From CAZTQN01 sp964615765 (lineage in GTDB: Bacteria; Planctomycetota; Phycisphaerae; Phycisphaerales; UBA1924): a stretch of DNA of 26,811 bases. This document shows positions 11,630-19,705 of this stretch, piece after piece. A model generated the notes under the pieces. It was not told the origin of the DNA. It was given only the letters and a program-made list of their open reading frames with translations, and ran no database searches. The DNA lies in contig CAZTQN010000044.1 in the NCBI GenBank assembly GCA_964615765.1, positions 1 through 26,811 on the forward strand, written 5' to 3'. Made by a program: the position numbers and the translations under genes. Each line of letters opens with the position of its first letter. The stretch's first letter is position 1.

Positions 11630-12524
11630 AGGCGGCGAAGGCGAGATTGGCGGCGTTGAAGAGGGCGTGCATGACAATCGGGACGCCCAGGCGTCGGGTT
11701 TTTTCGTAGGCGATGCCCAGGCCCAGCGCGAGGACGAAGAGCCCGGGGACGGCGGCCCAGGGGACGGGCCCGCCGCCGGCGGCGTGGGTGATGGCGAAGA
11801 TGGCGCTGGTGATGATGACGGCGAGCCAGACGCGGGCGGTCGAGTCGCCCAAGAGCGCGCGGAGCGAGGCCTGCCCGAAGACGCGGTAGATGAACTCCTC
11901 GGCGATGGGCGTGAGCGTGACGGCGACGAGGGCGAAGGCCCAGGCCCACGGCGTGCGCAGCGCGTCGGTGAAGAGCTTCAGGCCGGTGTGCGCGGTCTTG
12001 GGCGGGGGCTGGTTGAACAGGTGCGTGCTGACCCAGGCGGCGGCGGCGGTGGTGAGCAGGTAGAACGGGAGCGTGAGCAGGATGGCGCCCAGGCCCACGG
12101 GCAGGTCGCGCCATTCGAAGCGCGTGCCGGCGGCTGGCGAGAGGCGCGGGGCGAGCAGATAGAGGAACAGCAGCGCGACCAGCGCGCCCAGGCCGAAGGC
12201 GCCGGCGGCGTTGACGGTGGCGTGCTGGAGCGAGCCGGTGGGCCCGCGGATGTCGGGCGGGAGGCCGGCGGCGAGGCTGGCGCCGAGCGTGAGGCTGAGC
12301 AGCGACACGGCGGCGGCGACGAACCAGATGGGCGCGGGGACGGCGGAGACGTCGCGGCCCAGGGCGGATTTGGGCGCGGCTTTGCCGGCGCGGGCGGGCT
12401 TCTTCCCCGCCTGCGGGGGAAGGGCGGGAAAGACGCCGATGCGGCGGAGATGCCAGGCGCCGGCGAGCGCGGCGGCGATGAGGACCAGCCAGAAGGCGAG
12501 ATCAGCGGAGAGCCAGGAGGGCAT
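11613..12524 (-). CDS. CPBP (CAAX/Abi) family intramembrane metalloprotease
   Basis: This 303-residue membrane protein has about eight hydrophobic segments and the conserved CPBP motifs in order: AEEFIYR (EExxxR), AITHA (a His-containing motif) and HALFNAANL (HxxxN/D). The family contains eukaryotic CAAX prenyl endopeptidases and bacterial proteins linked to bacteriocin immunity or membrane-protein processing; the bacterial substrate is not predictable here. A TACCAT hexamer lies 7 nt before the ATG and there is no Shine-Dalgarno site, so the mRNA may be leaderless. The stop lies inside the 3' end of lepB (convergent 17-nt overlap). It is divergent from trpC with 72 bp between starts. Confidence 0.9.
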   Translation of the reverse strand: MPSWLSADLAFWLVLIAAALAGAWHLRRIGVFPALPPQAGKKPARAGKAAPKSALGRDVSAVPAPIWFVAAAVSLLSLTLGASLAAGLPPDIRGPTGSLQHATVNAAGAFGLGALVALLFLYLLAPRLSPAAGTRFEWRDLPVGLGAILLTLPFYLLTTAAAAWVSTHLFNQPPPKTAHTGLKLFTDALRTPWAWAFALVAVTLTPIAEEFIYRVFGQASLRALLGDSTARVWLAVIITSAIFAITHAAGGGPVPWAAVPGLFVLALGLGIAYEKTRRLGVPIVMHALFNAANLAFAAFSAAR

Positions 12525-12531
12525 GCGGGCG

Positions 12532-12537
12532 ATGGTA
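12532..12537 (-). promoter_or_regulatory. -10-like element for leaderless CPBP protease gene
   Basis: TACCAT on the minus strand ends 7 nt before the ATG at 12524. The predicted transcription start is 1 nt before the codon. No -35 sequence is evident. Confidence 0.4.
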
Positions 12538-12582
12538 CGAGGATCTTGTTGGCGGGCGGACGACGCGGGCGCGCGGGCGGGC

Positions 12583-12588
12583 AACAAT
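12583..12588 (+). promoter_or_regulatory. -10-like element for near-leaderless trpC
   Basis: AACAAT ends 8 nt before the trpC ATG at 12597, predicting a leader of about 2 nt. It is an imperfect -10 match but is the only AT-rich hexamer close upstream. Confidence 0.35.
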
Positions 12589-12596
12589 CCGCCGCG

Positions 12597-13472
12597 ATGC
12601 AGGGCGTGTTGAAGGAGATCGTTGAGCACAAGCGCGAGGAGGTCGCGCGGCTGAAGGCGTCGGTGAGTTTCGCCGAGCTGGAGGCGATGGTGGCGCAGGC
12701 GGAGCCGGCGCGGAACTTCTTTTCCGCCGTCACGCAGCACCCGGACCGCCAGCACATGGCGGTGATCGCGGAGATCAAGCGTCGGAGCCCGTCGGCGGGG
12801 TTGATCCGTGCGGAGTATGCCGAGTTGTCGGCGCGGAGCGCGGGGACGGATGCGGGCGCGAGGCCGACGGGGTTCGACCCGGGGTACGTGGCGCGGCGGT
12901 ATCACGCCAACGGGGCCGCGGCGATCAGTTGTTTGACGGACGAGCAGTACTTCGGCGGGCACTTGTCGTTCATCGAGCGGGTGAAGGACGCGGTGCCGAT
13001 CCCGGTGTTGCGGAAAGACTTCATCATCGATCCGATCCAGATCTGGGAGAGTCGGGCGGCGGGGGCGGACGCGGTGCTCTTGATCGCCGAGTGCCTGACG
13101 ATCAGCCAGATTCTGGACATGATGATCCTGGCGCAGCGGCTGGGGCTGACGATCCTGCTGGAGACGCACAGCGTGGAGAGTCTGCTGCGGGTGCGGCCGC
13201 ATGTGGGATTCCCGCACCCGAGTTACTGCCTTTTGGGGATCAACAACCGGGACCTGTCGAGCCAGACGGTGGACGTGAACCACACGCTGCGGATGCTGGA
13301 CATGGTGGACGACCCGACGACGCTGGTGAGCGAGTCGGGGATCCGGACGGCGAAGGACCTGGCGCAACTGCGGGAGCGGGACGTGCGGATCGTGCTGGTG
13401 GGGGAACACCTGATGAAGGCTGAGGATCCGGGGGCGGCGCTGGCGGGGCTGCTGGGTCGGGCGGCGCGGTAA
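12597..13472 (+). CDS. trpC: indole-3-glycerol phosphate synthase
   Basis: This 291-residue TIM-barrel enzyme closes the indole ring in tryptophan synthesis, converting carboxyphenylaminodeoxyribulose phosphate to indole-3-glycerol phosphate. The catalytic motifs are visible: AEIKRRSPSAG near residue 60, LRKDFIID near 141, LLIAECL near 161, LLGINNRDL near 213, SESGIRT near 245 and LVGEHLM near 266. It is longer than the usual ~260 residues because of an insertion (LSARSAGTDAGARPTG) after the first strand. It stands alone, without other trp genes nearby apart from trpS, which is common where trp genes are dispersed. Confidence 0.96.
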   Translation: MQGVLKEIVEHKREEVARLKASVSFAELEAMVAQAEPARNFFSAVTQHPDRQHMAVIAEIKRRSPSAGLIRAEYAELSARSAGTDAGARPTGFDPGYVARRYHANGAAAISCLTDEQYFGGHLSFIERVKDAVPIPVLRKDFIIDPIQIWESRAAGADAVLLIAECLTISQILDMMILAQRLGLTILLETHSVESLLRVRPHVGFPHPSYCLLGINNRDLSSQTVDVNHTLRMLDMVDDPTTLVSESGIRTAKDLAQLRERDVRIVLVGEHLMKAEDPGAALAGLLGRAAR

Positions 13473-13790
13473 GTGAAGGTTCGGAGGGCGGGCGGGGTGT
13501 GCGGTTTCGCGGGCGGGCGCGGCGGGTCGGGCTGGGGGCGGAGTGAAGTTTGGGTGCTGGTCGGACGATGGACGCAGCCGCGGGCCGTTCGGGCGGTAGC
13601 ACGGCTGGCCAGCGGCGGCGGGGTTCGGGGTGGAGCGCCCGAGTGGGCGAGGGTGGGGCGTCGGGTAGGATTGCCCCCGATGTGAAGGCCCGATCTCAAC
13701 GCCCGGGCCGACGCCGGGGCGGGGAGAGGGGACGAGGAAGGCAAGACCGGACCGCACGCGGCGCGGCACGAAACTCCTGGAGTCCAAGCG
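13473..13790. other. intergenic region, no gene recognised
   Basis: These 318 bp contain no convincing gene. A TAGGAT hexamer near 13665 could be a -10 element for the next gene, giving a leader of about 115 nt. GGAG sits 9 nt before the next ATG as a Shine-Dalgarno site. Confidence 0.4.
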
Positions 13791-14981
13791 ATGAATCTGA
13801 GCACGTGGATCGGTGGGACGGTGGTGAGCGTGGCGGTGGTGTGTGCGCCGGCGTTCGGGCAGGTTGCGGACGACGCGCGGGCGCTCTTGATGGAATCGCG
13901 CGAAGCGGTGACCAAGGTCGAGGCGATGACCTACAGCGTCAAGAAGTCCGGCACGGGGATGCTGAAGGACATCGTGGACCTGACGGGGGATGTGAAGCTG
14001 TGGCGCGAGGCGGGCGCGGCGACGCCGCGGGTCCTGATCCGCGGGCGGTGGAAAGAGCCGGGCAAGAAGGACGGGACGCTGCTGCTGACGCGTGACGCGA
14101 GCACGGTGACGTGGCTGGACTACAGCGACAACACGCGTGCGAACGCGCAGCTGAACGACTCCAAGGCGCAGGAGGCGATGTCGCAGGCGAAGAACTTCAT
14201 GGTGACCGACATGGTCAACACGGATTACGACAACATCCTGCGGATGACGAAGGTCGAGAAGGCCGGGGCGGAGAAGGTCGGCGACGAGCTGTGCGACGTG
14301 ATCGTCGGGACGAGCGTCGACGGCAGCCGCGTGTTCACGTACGCGATCAGCGTGGCGGACCGCCTGCCGCGGCGGTTCGAGATGGCGACGGGCCAGGGCG
14401 AAGGCAAGATCGCCATGGTGACGGAAGTGTTCAACTACAAGCCGGCGACGTTCACGGCGAAGGACTTCGAGATCGAGAAGCCGTCGGGCTTTATGGACAA
14501 GAACCTGGGCGGACCGACGCCGGCGCTGCCGGCGAACCAGCCGGCGATCACGCTCGGCCCGAAGGTGGGCGAGGCGGCGCCGGAGTTCTCGCTGACGGAC
14601 TCGACGGGCGGGCAGCACAGCCCGGCGTCGTTCAAGGGCAAGGTCGCGGTGCTGCAGTTCTTCGGGTCGATGTTCAAGGCCTCGGCGACGGGCGCGGCGG
14701 AGATGCAGCTGCTGTCGGACGAGATGAAGGGCAAGAACGTGGCGTTCGTCGGGCTGGCCTGCCGCGAGCTGTCGGACACGGCCGGGGCGGAGTTCTTCAA
14801 GGCCAACAAGCTGACGTACACGCTGGTGCCCAAGGGCGATGACGCGGCCAGCGCGATGAACATCAAGGGCTATCCGAGCTACGTGATCCTGGACACCGAA
14901 GGCCGCGTCGCGGCGTTCTTCCAGGACAATCCGGGCAAGGACAAGCTGACCGAGGCGATCAAGGCGGCCGGCGCGAAGTAA
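13791..14981 (+). CDS. exported protein with a LolA-like N-terminal region and a thioredoxin-fold domain lacking the CxxC
   Basis: This 396-residue protein starts with a signal peptide (hydrophobic VVSVAVVCAPAFG, cleavage near residue 25). Residues ~28-235 form a beta-rich region resembling planctomycete lipoprotein-carrier-like or DUF2092-type domains. From ~255 a TlpA/peroxiredoxin-like thioredoxin fold follows: VGEAAPEFSLTDSTG, FKGKVAVLQFFG, then GYPSYVILDTEGRVAAF with the cis-Pro region. The redox motif is lost: where WCxxC is expected the sequence is FFGSMFKAS, with Phe295 and Ser298 in the cysteine positions. One cysteine (GLACRELS) remains. The domain is therefore more likely structural or binding than a disulfide reductase. 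A GGAG site 9 nt before the ATG supports the start, and a strong terminator lies 33 nt downstream, so it is probably monocistronic. Confidence 0.85.
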   Translation: MNLSTWIGGTVVSVAVVCAPAFGQVADDARALLMESREAVTKVEAMTYSVKKSGTGMLKDIVDLTGDVKLWREAGAATPRVLIRGRWKEPGKKDGTLLLTRDASTVTWLDYSDNTRANAQLNDSKAQEAMSQAKNFMVTDMVNTDYDNILRMTKVEKAGAEKVGDELCDVIVGTSVDGSRVFTYAISVADRLPRRFEMATGQGEGKIAMVTEVFNYKPATFTAKDFEIEKPSGFMDKNLGGPTPALPANQPAITLGPKVGEAAPEFSLTDSTGGQHSPASFKGKVAVLQFFGSMFKASATGAAEMQLLSDEMKGKNVAFVGLACRELSDTAGAEFFKANKLTYTLVPKGDDAASAMNIKGYPSYVILDTEGRVAAFFQDNPGKDKLTEAIKAAGAK

Positions 14982-15013
14982 GCCGCGTCGAACACGATGA
15001 AGCATGAATGCAG

Positions 15014-15046
15014 CGCCCCCGCCTGAGTGCGGGGGCGTTTGTTTTT
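15014..15046 (+). terminator. Rho-independent terminator of the thioredoxin-fold gene
   Basis: A perfect 9-bp stem CGCCCCCGC/GCGGGGGCG with loop CTGAGT is followed by TTTGTTTTT. It lies 33 nt after the stop codon. Confidence 0.92.
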
Positions 15047-15049
15047 GAG

Positions 15050-15140
15050 GGGCGAGAGGTCAGGGGGGAGAGGCGAGGGGAACAGGAAGAGAAGAGCGGA
15101 GCGTGGGGGTACCCGGTCGGAGCGTGGGCGTACCCGGGCG
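15050..15140 (+). repeat. palindromic element copy E with duplicated right half
   Basis: The 5' module (GCGAGAGGTCAGGGG) begins near 15052. The palindrome is incomplete: only the right half is present, and it occurs twice with a 21-bp period (CGGAGCGTGGGGGTACCC at 15097-15114 and CGGAGCGTGGGCGTACCC at 15118-15135). The element ends right before the GH20 gene's -10-like hexamer. Confidence 0.75.
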
Positions 15141-15141
15141 G

Positions 15142-15147
15142 TACGCT
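15142..15147 (+). promoter_or_regulatory. -10-like element for leaderless GH20 gene
   Basis: TACGCT ends 6 nt before a GTG (15154) and 9 nt before the ATG (15157). The predicted transcription start falls on the GTG. It abuts the end of the repeat copy upstream. Confidence 0.3.
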
Positions 15148-15156
15148 TGCCGCGTG

Positions 15157-17013
15157 ATGCGTGATGGGCATGCGGAGTGGCTGCTGGTTCCGACGCCGCG
15201 GCGGGTGGTGCGGCTGGGTGGGGATGTGCCTGCGCCGAGCGGGCTGATGAGCGCGATCGATGCGGCGGTGTTGTCGCCGGGGGCCGGGGGCGGCGCGGCG
15301 GGCGTGATCGAACTGACGCGCGGCGAAGTCGGCGCGGGTGTGGACGCGTACCGCCTGGTGATTCACGCGAGCGGCGCGACGACCATCACGGGCGCGACGG
15401 ACGCGGGGCGGCGGGCGGGGCTGCACACGTTGCGCCAGTTGGCGCGGTTTCAGCCCGGGAGGTTGCCGCGGGTGGAGGTGGAGGACGCGGGCGTCTTCGC
15501 GACGCGCGGCGTGATGCTGGACGTATCGCGCGATCGCGTGCCGACGATGGCGCACCTGTTCGGCACGGTGGATCTGCTCGCGTCGCTGAAGTTCAACCAC
15601 GTGCAGCTCTACACGGAGCACACGTTCGCGTACGCGGGGCATGAGGAGGCGTGGCGAGATTCGTCGGCGATGACGGCGGAGGAGATGCGGACGCTGGATG
15701 ATTACTGCGCGGCCCGCGGGGTGGAGTTGTCGGCGAATCAGAACTGCTTCGGGCATCTGGCCAGGTGGCTGCGATTGCCGCGGTATCGCGGGCTGGCGGA
15801 GATCGAGTGCGACGAGCAGGAGTGGCGGTTCATGCACTTCGCGCGGTTCGGGCCGTTCTCGCTGTGCCCGACGGAGCCGGCGTGCGCGGATTTCGTGGGC
15901 GATCTGCTCGGGCAACTGGTGCCGACGGTGCGGAGCGGGCGGGTGAACATCGGGTGTGACGAGACGTTCGACGTGGGCTGGGGTCGGAGCGCGGCGGCGG
16001 CGCGGGCGCTGGTGGAGAGCGGGCGGGCGAAGGACGCCGACCAGGCGCGGGCGATGCTGTTCTTTGACTTTGTGGGCGTGATCAACGCGGCGCTGAAGGG
16101 CGTACGTACGCGCGCGGGGGGCACGGCGCGGGCGATGATGTGGGCCGACATCGCGCTGCACCATGAGGAGTTGCTGCATCGGTTGCCGGAGGACGCGATC
16201 GGGCTGGCGTGGGCGTATGAGCCGACGGACAAGTTCGCGGCGTGGGTACGGACGCTGGTGGAGCGCGGGCGGGAGGCGTGGGTGTGTCCGGGGACGTCGA
16301 GCTGGCGGAGTTTCACGGGGCGGACGCGCGAGCGGCGCGGGAACATCGCGGACGCCGCGGAGCAGGGGGCGGCGGCGGGCGCGAGCGGGCTGCTCGTGTG
16401 CGACTGGGGCGATATCGGGCATCGGCAGGGGTGGGTGGTGAGCGTGCCGGCGCTGGCGCAGGCGGCGGAGGCGGCGTGGAACCCGGGCGGGGCCCGCGGG
16501 TTCGATGCGCGGGCGGCGTCGCTGCAGGCGCTCGATGATGCGACGCTGATGCTCGGGCCCTGGCTCGAGGAACTCGGGGACGTGGACGCGGAGATCCGCG
16601 CGGCGAGCGGGCTGCGGAATGCGACGGCGCTGTTCAACGATCTGCACGAGCCGCTTGCGAAAGCCGCGGGCGAGCGGACGATCAAGGGTGATCACGCGAT
16701 GTGGCGGGCGGCGCTGGAGCGCCTCGACGCGGTGGAGCGTCGGCGGGTGCGCGGCAGCGACGCGGTGGTCGAGGCGGAGATCGATGTGACGCTGCTGCGG
16801 ACGCGACTGGCGCTGGTGCACGGGGCGGCGGCGCGGGCGGAGCGGGTTGGGCACGACGAACTGCAGTGGATGGACGCGATGGCGGCGGAGGTGCTGTTTC
16901 AGCACGAGCGGGTGTGGGCGATGCGCAGCCGCCCGGGCGGGCTGCGCGAGTCGATCGCGCATGATGAGAAGATCCGGGATGCGATCCGCGCGGCGGCGGA
17001 AGCGAGGGTGTGA
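15157..17013 (+). CDS. glycoside hydrolase family 20 beta-N-acetylhexosaminidase
   Basis: This 618-residue enzyme should release terminal N-acetylglucosamine or N-acetylgalactosamine from glycans. Residues ~1-115 resemble the GH20b accessory domain. The catalytic barrel begins at RGVMLDVSRDRVPTM and contains the family's catalytic Asp268-Glu269 pair in NIGCDETFDVG; the Glu is the acid/base and the Asp supports the substrate-assisted mechanism. Tryptophan-rich CDWGDIGHRQGW and the MMWADI strand are typical of the active site. No signal peptide is visible, so it is probably cytoplasmic and acts on imported or recycled sugars. The ATG at 15157 is preferred, with GTG at 15154 as an alternative. 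The stop overlaps the ATG of anmK (TGATG), so the two are translationally coupled. Confidence 0.9.
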   Translation: MRDGHAEWLLVPTPRRVVRLGGDVPAPSGLMSAIDAAVLSPGAGGGAAGVIELTRGEVGAGVDAYRLVIHASGATTITGATDAGRRAGLHTLRQLARFQPGRLPRVEVEDAGVFATRGVMLDVSRDRVPTMAHLFGTVDLLASLKFNHVQLYTEHTFAYAGHEEAWRDSSAMTAEEMRTLDDYCAARGVELSANQNCFGHLARWLRLPRYRGLAEIECDEQEWRFMHFARFGPFSLCPTEPACADFVGDLLGQLVPTVRSGRVNIGCDETFDVGWGRSAAAARALVESGRAKDADQARAMLFFDFVGVINAALKGVRTRAGGTARAMMWADIALHHEELLHRLPEDAIGLAWAYEPTDKFAAWVRTLVERGREAWVCPGTSSWRSFTGRTRERRGNIADAAEQGAAAGASGLLVCDWGDIGHRQGWVVSVPALAQAAEAAWNPGGARGFDARAASLQALDDATLMLGPWLEELGDVDAEIRAASGLRNATALFNDLHEPLAKAAGERTIKGDHAMWRAALERLDAVERRRVRGSDAVVEAEIDVTLLRTRLALVHGAAARAERVGHDELQWMDAMAAEVLFQHERVWAMRSRPGGLRESIAHDEKIRDAIRAAAEARV

Positions 17014-18194
17014 TGGCGCAGGTGGGCACGCGCGCGGGGGACGAGCGGTGGGTCGTCGGGTGCATGACGGGCACGAGCCTGGACGGGCTCGACGCGGCGC
17101 TGGTGCGCGTGCGCGGGCGCGGGCTGGCGATGCGGGCCGAGTTTGTCGGCGGCGTGACGCGGCCGCTGGGCGATATCGGCGTGGAACTGCGCCGGCTGGC
17201 CGATCAGCACGCGATGACGGCGGGCGCGATCGCCGAGGTGTCGCGCCGGTTTGCGCTTTTGCACGCGGAAGCGGTGCAAGGCCTGACGCGGGCGTACGCG
17301 GAGCGGATGAGCGCGGCGGGCGGACGCTTGGCGCTGATCGCGGTGCACGGGCAGACGGTGTTCCATCGCCCGCCGGTGAGTTGGCAGATGTTCAACCCGT
17401 GGCCGCTGGTGCACGCGGTCGGTGCGCCGGTGGTGTTCGATCTGCGCGGCGCGGACCTGGCGGCGGGCGGGCAGGGGGCGCCGATCACGCCGCTGGCGGA
17501 TTGGGTGTTGTTTCGAGCGCGCGAGTCGCGTGCGATCGTGAACCTCGGCGGGTTCTGCAATGTCACGCTGGTGCCGGCGGTGGCGGAGGATGAGCGGGCC
17601 GCGGACGGTGAGCGGGCCGTGGACGGTGAGCGGGCGTCGATCGCGGGTGTGCGTGGGTTTGATGTGTGCGCGTGCAATCACTTGCTGGATGCGCTGGCGA
17701 AAGCAGTGATGGGCGCGCCGTTTGATGATGGCGGGCGGGTGGCGCTGTCAGGCACTGTGCGGGCGGAAGCGATGGCGGACTTGAGTGCGGTGTTGTCGCG
17801 GCAGGCGGGCGCGGGGCGGTCGTTGGGGAGCGGGGACGAGGCGGTGCAGTGGATCGAGCGGTGGCGCGGGCGGGCGTCGGCGGCGGACCTTGGCGCGACG
17901 ATGGCGGGCGCGATCGCGGGGACGATCGCCGCGCGGGTGGGCGCGGTGGAGCGCGTGCTGTTGGCGGGCGGCGGGGCCCATAACGGCGCGGTGGTGGCGG
18001 CGCTGCGGGTGCGGTGCGCGGGCGTGGTCGAGCCGATTGACGCCGCCGGCGTGCCCGTCGGGTTTCGCGAGGCGATGGAGATGGGCGTGCTCGGGGCGCT
18101 GTGCGCCGATGGCGAGGCGATCACGCTGCCCGGAGTGACGGGCGTGGCGGAGCCGGCGCCGATCAGCGGGTGCTGGGCGGGAGGGAGGGCGTGA
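17013..18194 (+). CDS. anmK: anhydro-N-acetylmuramic acid kinase
   Basis: This 393-residue sugar kinase converts 1,6-anhydro-MurNAc to MurNAc-6-phosphate in peptidoglycan recycling. Motifs seen are GCMTGTSLDGLDAAL near residue 15, the VHGQTVFHRPP segment, LRGADLAAGGQGAPITPLAD, NLGGFCNVTLVP, and LLAGGGAHNGAV near the end. The sugar-side motif usually seen as GFDTGPGN reads GFDVCACN here. Between NLGGFCN and GFDVCACN lies a hydrophilic insertion coded by an 18-bp tandem repeat at 17589-17639, giving DERAADGERAVDGERAS. The start shares one base with the upstream TGA stop. The pairing with GH20 fits recovery of amino sugars from cell wall or chitin-like material. Confidence 0.92.
   Translation: MAQVGTRAGDERWVVGCMTGTSLDGLDAALVRVRGRGLAMRAEFVGGVTRPLGDIGVELRRLADQHAMTAGAIAEVSRRFALLHAEAVQGLTRAYAERMSAAGGRLALIAVHGQTVFHRPPVSWQMFNPWPLVHAVGAPVVFDLRGADLAAGGQGAPITPLADWVLFRARESRAIVNLGGFCNVTLVPAVAEDERAADGERAVDGERASIAGVRGFDVCACNHLLDALAKAVMGAPFDDGGRVALSGTVRAEAMADLSAVLSRQAGAGRSLGSGDEAVQWIERWRGRASAADLGATMAGAIAGTIAARVGAVERVLLAGGGAHNGAVVAALRVRCAGVVEPIDAAGVPVGFREAMEMGVLGALCADGEAITLPGVTGVAEPAPISGCWAGGRA
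17589..17639 (+). repeat. 18-bp in-frame tandem repeat in anmK
   Basis: Nearly three copies of an 18-bp unit (GACGGTGAGCGGGCCGTG type) encode the six-residue period DGERAx. The repeat length is a multiple of three, so it preserves the frame. Confidence 0.85.
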
Positions 18195-18405
18195 GGGGGT
18201 GATGGGGTGATGGGGTGATGGGGTGATGGGGTGATGGGGTGATGGGGTGANNNNNNNNNNNNNNNNNNNNNNNNNNNNNNNNNNNNNNNNNNNNNNNNNN
18301 NNNNNNNNNNNNNNNNNNNNNNNNNNNNNNNNNNNNNNNNNNNNNNNNNNGGGGTGATGGGGTGATGGGGTGATGGGGTGATGGGGTGATGGGGTGATGG
18401 GGTGA
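18195..18405 (+). repeat. 8-bp tandem repeat (GGGGTGAT)n spanning an assembly gap
   Basis: Perfect copies of GGGGTGAT run from the anmK stop to 18250 and from 18351 to about 18404, about seven on each side. They are separated by 100 N, so the true copy number is unknown. The array fills most of the anmK-rlmN spacer. Confidence 0.95.
18251..18350. other. scaffold gap of 100 N
   Basis: Exactly 100 undetermined bases lie inside the 8-bp tandem repeat. The round length marks an assembly gap of unknown size. Confidence 0.98.
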
Positions 18406-18426
18406 GGTTTGGGTGTGTGTGAACCC

Positions 18427-18432
18427 TACAAT
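18427..18432 (+). promoter_or_regulatory. -10-like element for leaderless rlmN
   Basis: TACAAT, close to the sigma-70 -10 consensus, ends 7 nt before the GTG at 18440. The predicted transcription start is 1 nt before that codon, which supports this GTG over the in-frame GTG at 18413. Confidence 0.45.
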
Positions 18433-18439
18433 CGTGCTT

Positions 18440-19705
18440 GTGAACGCGGCTGAGAACGAGTTTGTGCGGGCGGTGGTGGATGAGCGCGCTGGCGGGCGCG
18501 GGAGCGATGGCGTAGCCGCGCGCAGCGTGCTTGGGATGACCAGCGCGGCGTATGCGGCGTGGTGTCTCGAGCGCGGCGTGCCGGGCGGGCGCGTGGGGGC
18601 GATCGAGCGGTGTCGGCGGCTGTTTCGCACGGGCGATGTTGGGCAGGCGCACTTGCTTGGGGGGGGGCCGGGGTTGGGGTCGGGTTCGGGGGAGCGGCTG
18701 GTGATGGAGGTGCCGTCGCCGCGGCGGGTGCAGGAATCGGAGAGTGGCGAGGGGACGGTGCGGAAGTTCACGCTGGCGCTGACGCCGCGGGAGACGGATT
18801 CGCGGCGAGCGGCGCCCGGCGCGGTGCTGGAGACCGAGTCGGTCATCATCCCGATGATCGGTCGGCGCGGCGTGCGCACGCACACGCTGTGCGTGTCCAG
18901 CCAGGTCGGCTGCGCGATGGGGTGCGGGTTCTGTCAGACGGCTCAGATGGGATTGATCCGCCAACTCACGGCGGAGGAGATCGTCGCGCAGTGGTACGCG
19001 GCGCGGCATGTGGTCGAGGGATATCAGGAGGGGCGCGGCGGGTGCGACACGATCCGCAACATCGTGTTCATGGGCATGGGCGAGCCGACGGACAATCTTG
19101 AGGCGGTGCTGGACGCGGTCGCGGTGTTGACGGATCACAACGCCGCGGGCATGCCGATGAGCAAGGTGACGATCTCGACGGTGGGGCGGCTGGACGGGAT
19201 TGCGCGGCTTGCGGAGCGGGTGCGGATGCCGGGGTGGCATCGGCTGAATCTCGCGGTGTCGCTCAATGCGCCGAACGACGAGATCCGCTCGAAGATCATG
19301 CCGGTGAACCGGGCGATGCCGCTGGACCCGTTGCGGAGTGCGCTGGAGCAGTGGCCGATTTACGGGGCGGCGAAGTTGTGCATCGAGTACGTGCTGATCC
19401 CGGGCGTGAACGACGGGGCGGAGCACGCGGTGGAAGTGGGGGACTGGGTGCTGGGGCGTGGGGCGTACGCGGGGCGGGGCGCGCTGCCGGGGTTGGTGAA
19501 CTTGATCCCGTACAACCCGCGGGAGCACTCGCCGTGGCGTGCGCCGACGGAGCAGGAGGTGGACGAGTTTCTGTCGCACCTGCTGAACACGGGCGTGTAC
19601 GCGAAGCGTCGGCGGACGAAGGGGCGCGACCAGATGGCGGCGTGCGGGCAGCTGGGGAGTCTGGCGGTAAGGAAGGTGCCGCTTCGGGTGGTTCCGACAG
19701 TGTGA
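18440..19705 (+). CDS. rlmN: 23S rRNA (adenine2503-C2)-methyltransferase, RlmN-like radical SAM enzyme
   Basis: This 421-residue protein has the RlmN/Cfr layout. The 4Fe-4S cluster motif is CAMGCGFC (Cys158, Cys162, Cys165). The SAM-binding MGMGEP and NIVFMGMGEPTDNLE motifs, the TISTVG strand, the AVSLNAPNDEIRSKIMPVN segment and the IEYVLIPGVND segment follow. The C-terminal catalytic cysteine is present as Cys402 in AACGQL. RlmN methylates A2503 of 23S rRNA, and often A37 of tRNA, by a two-cysteine ping-pong route. The N-terminal ~40 residues are poorly conserved and the start is uncertain: GTG at 18440 fits the upstream TACAAT, while GTG at 18413 or 18434 is possible. Cfr, the resistance-conferring paralogue, is less likely given the motif wording and the chromosomal setting. 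Confidence 0.9.
   Translation: MNAAENEFVRAVVDERAGGRGSDGVAARSVLGMTSAAYAAWCLERGVPGGRVGAIERCRRLFRTGDVGQAHLLGGGPGLGSGSGERLVMEVPSPRRVQESESGEGTVRKFTLALTPRETDSRRAAPGAVLETESVIIPMIGRRGVRTHTLCVSSQVGCAMGCGFCQTAQMGLIRQLTAEEIVAQWYAARHVVEGYQEGRGGCDTIRNIVFMGMGEPTDNLEAVLDAVAVLTDHNAAGMPMSKVTISTVGRLDGIARLAERVRMPGWHRLNLAVSLNAPNDEIRSKIMPVNRAMPLDPLRSALEQWPIYGAAKLCIEYVLIPGVNDGAEHAVEVGDWVLGRGAYAGRGALPGLVNLIPYNPREHSPWRAPTEQEVDEFLSHLLNTGVYAKRRRTKGRDQMAACGQLGSLAVRKVPLRVVPTV

Noticed and set aside
12524..15005. Minus-strand frame opposite trpC and the thioredoxin-fold gene
   Set aside because: It is a shadow of two well-supported plus-strand genes; only the part below 12524 (the CPBP protease) has real motifs.
18195..18405. 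CRISPR array
   Set aside because: The units are contiguous 8-mers without spacers, so this is a simple tandem repeat.
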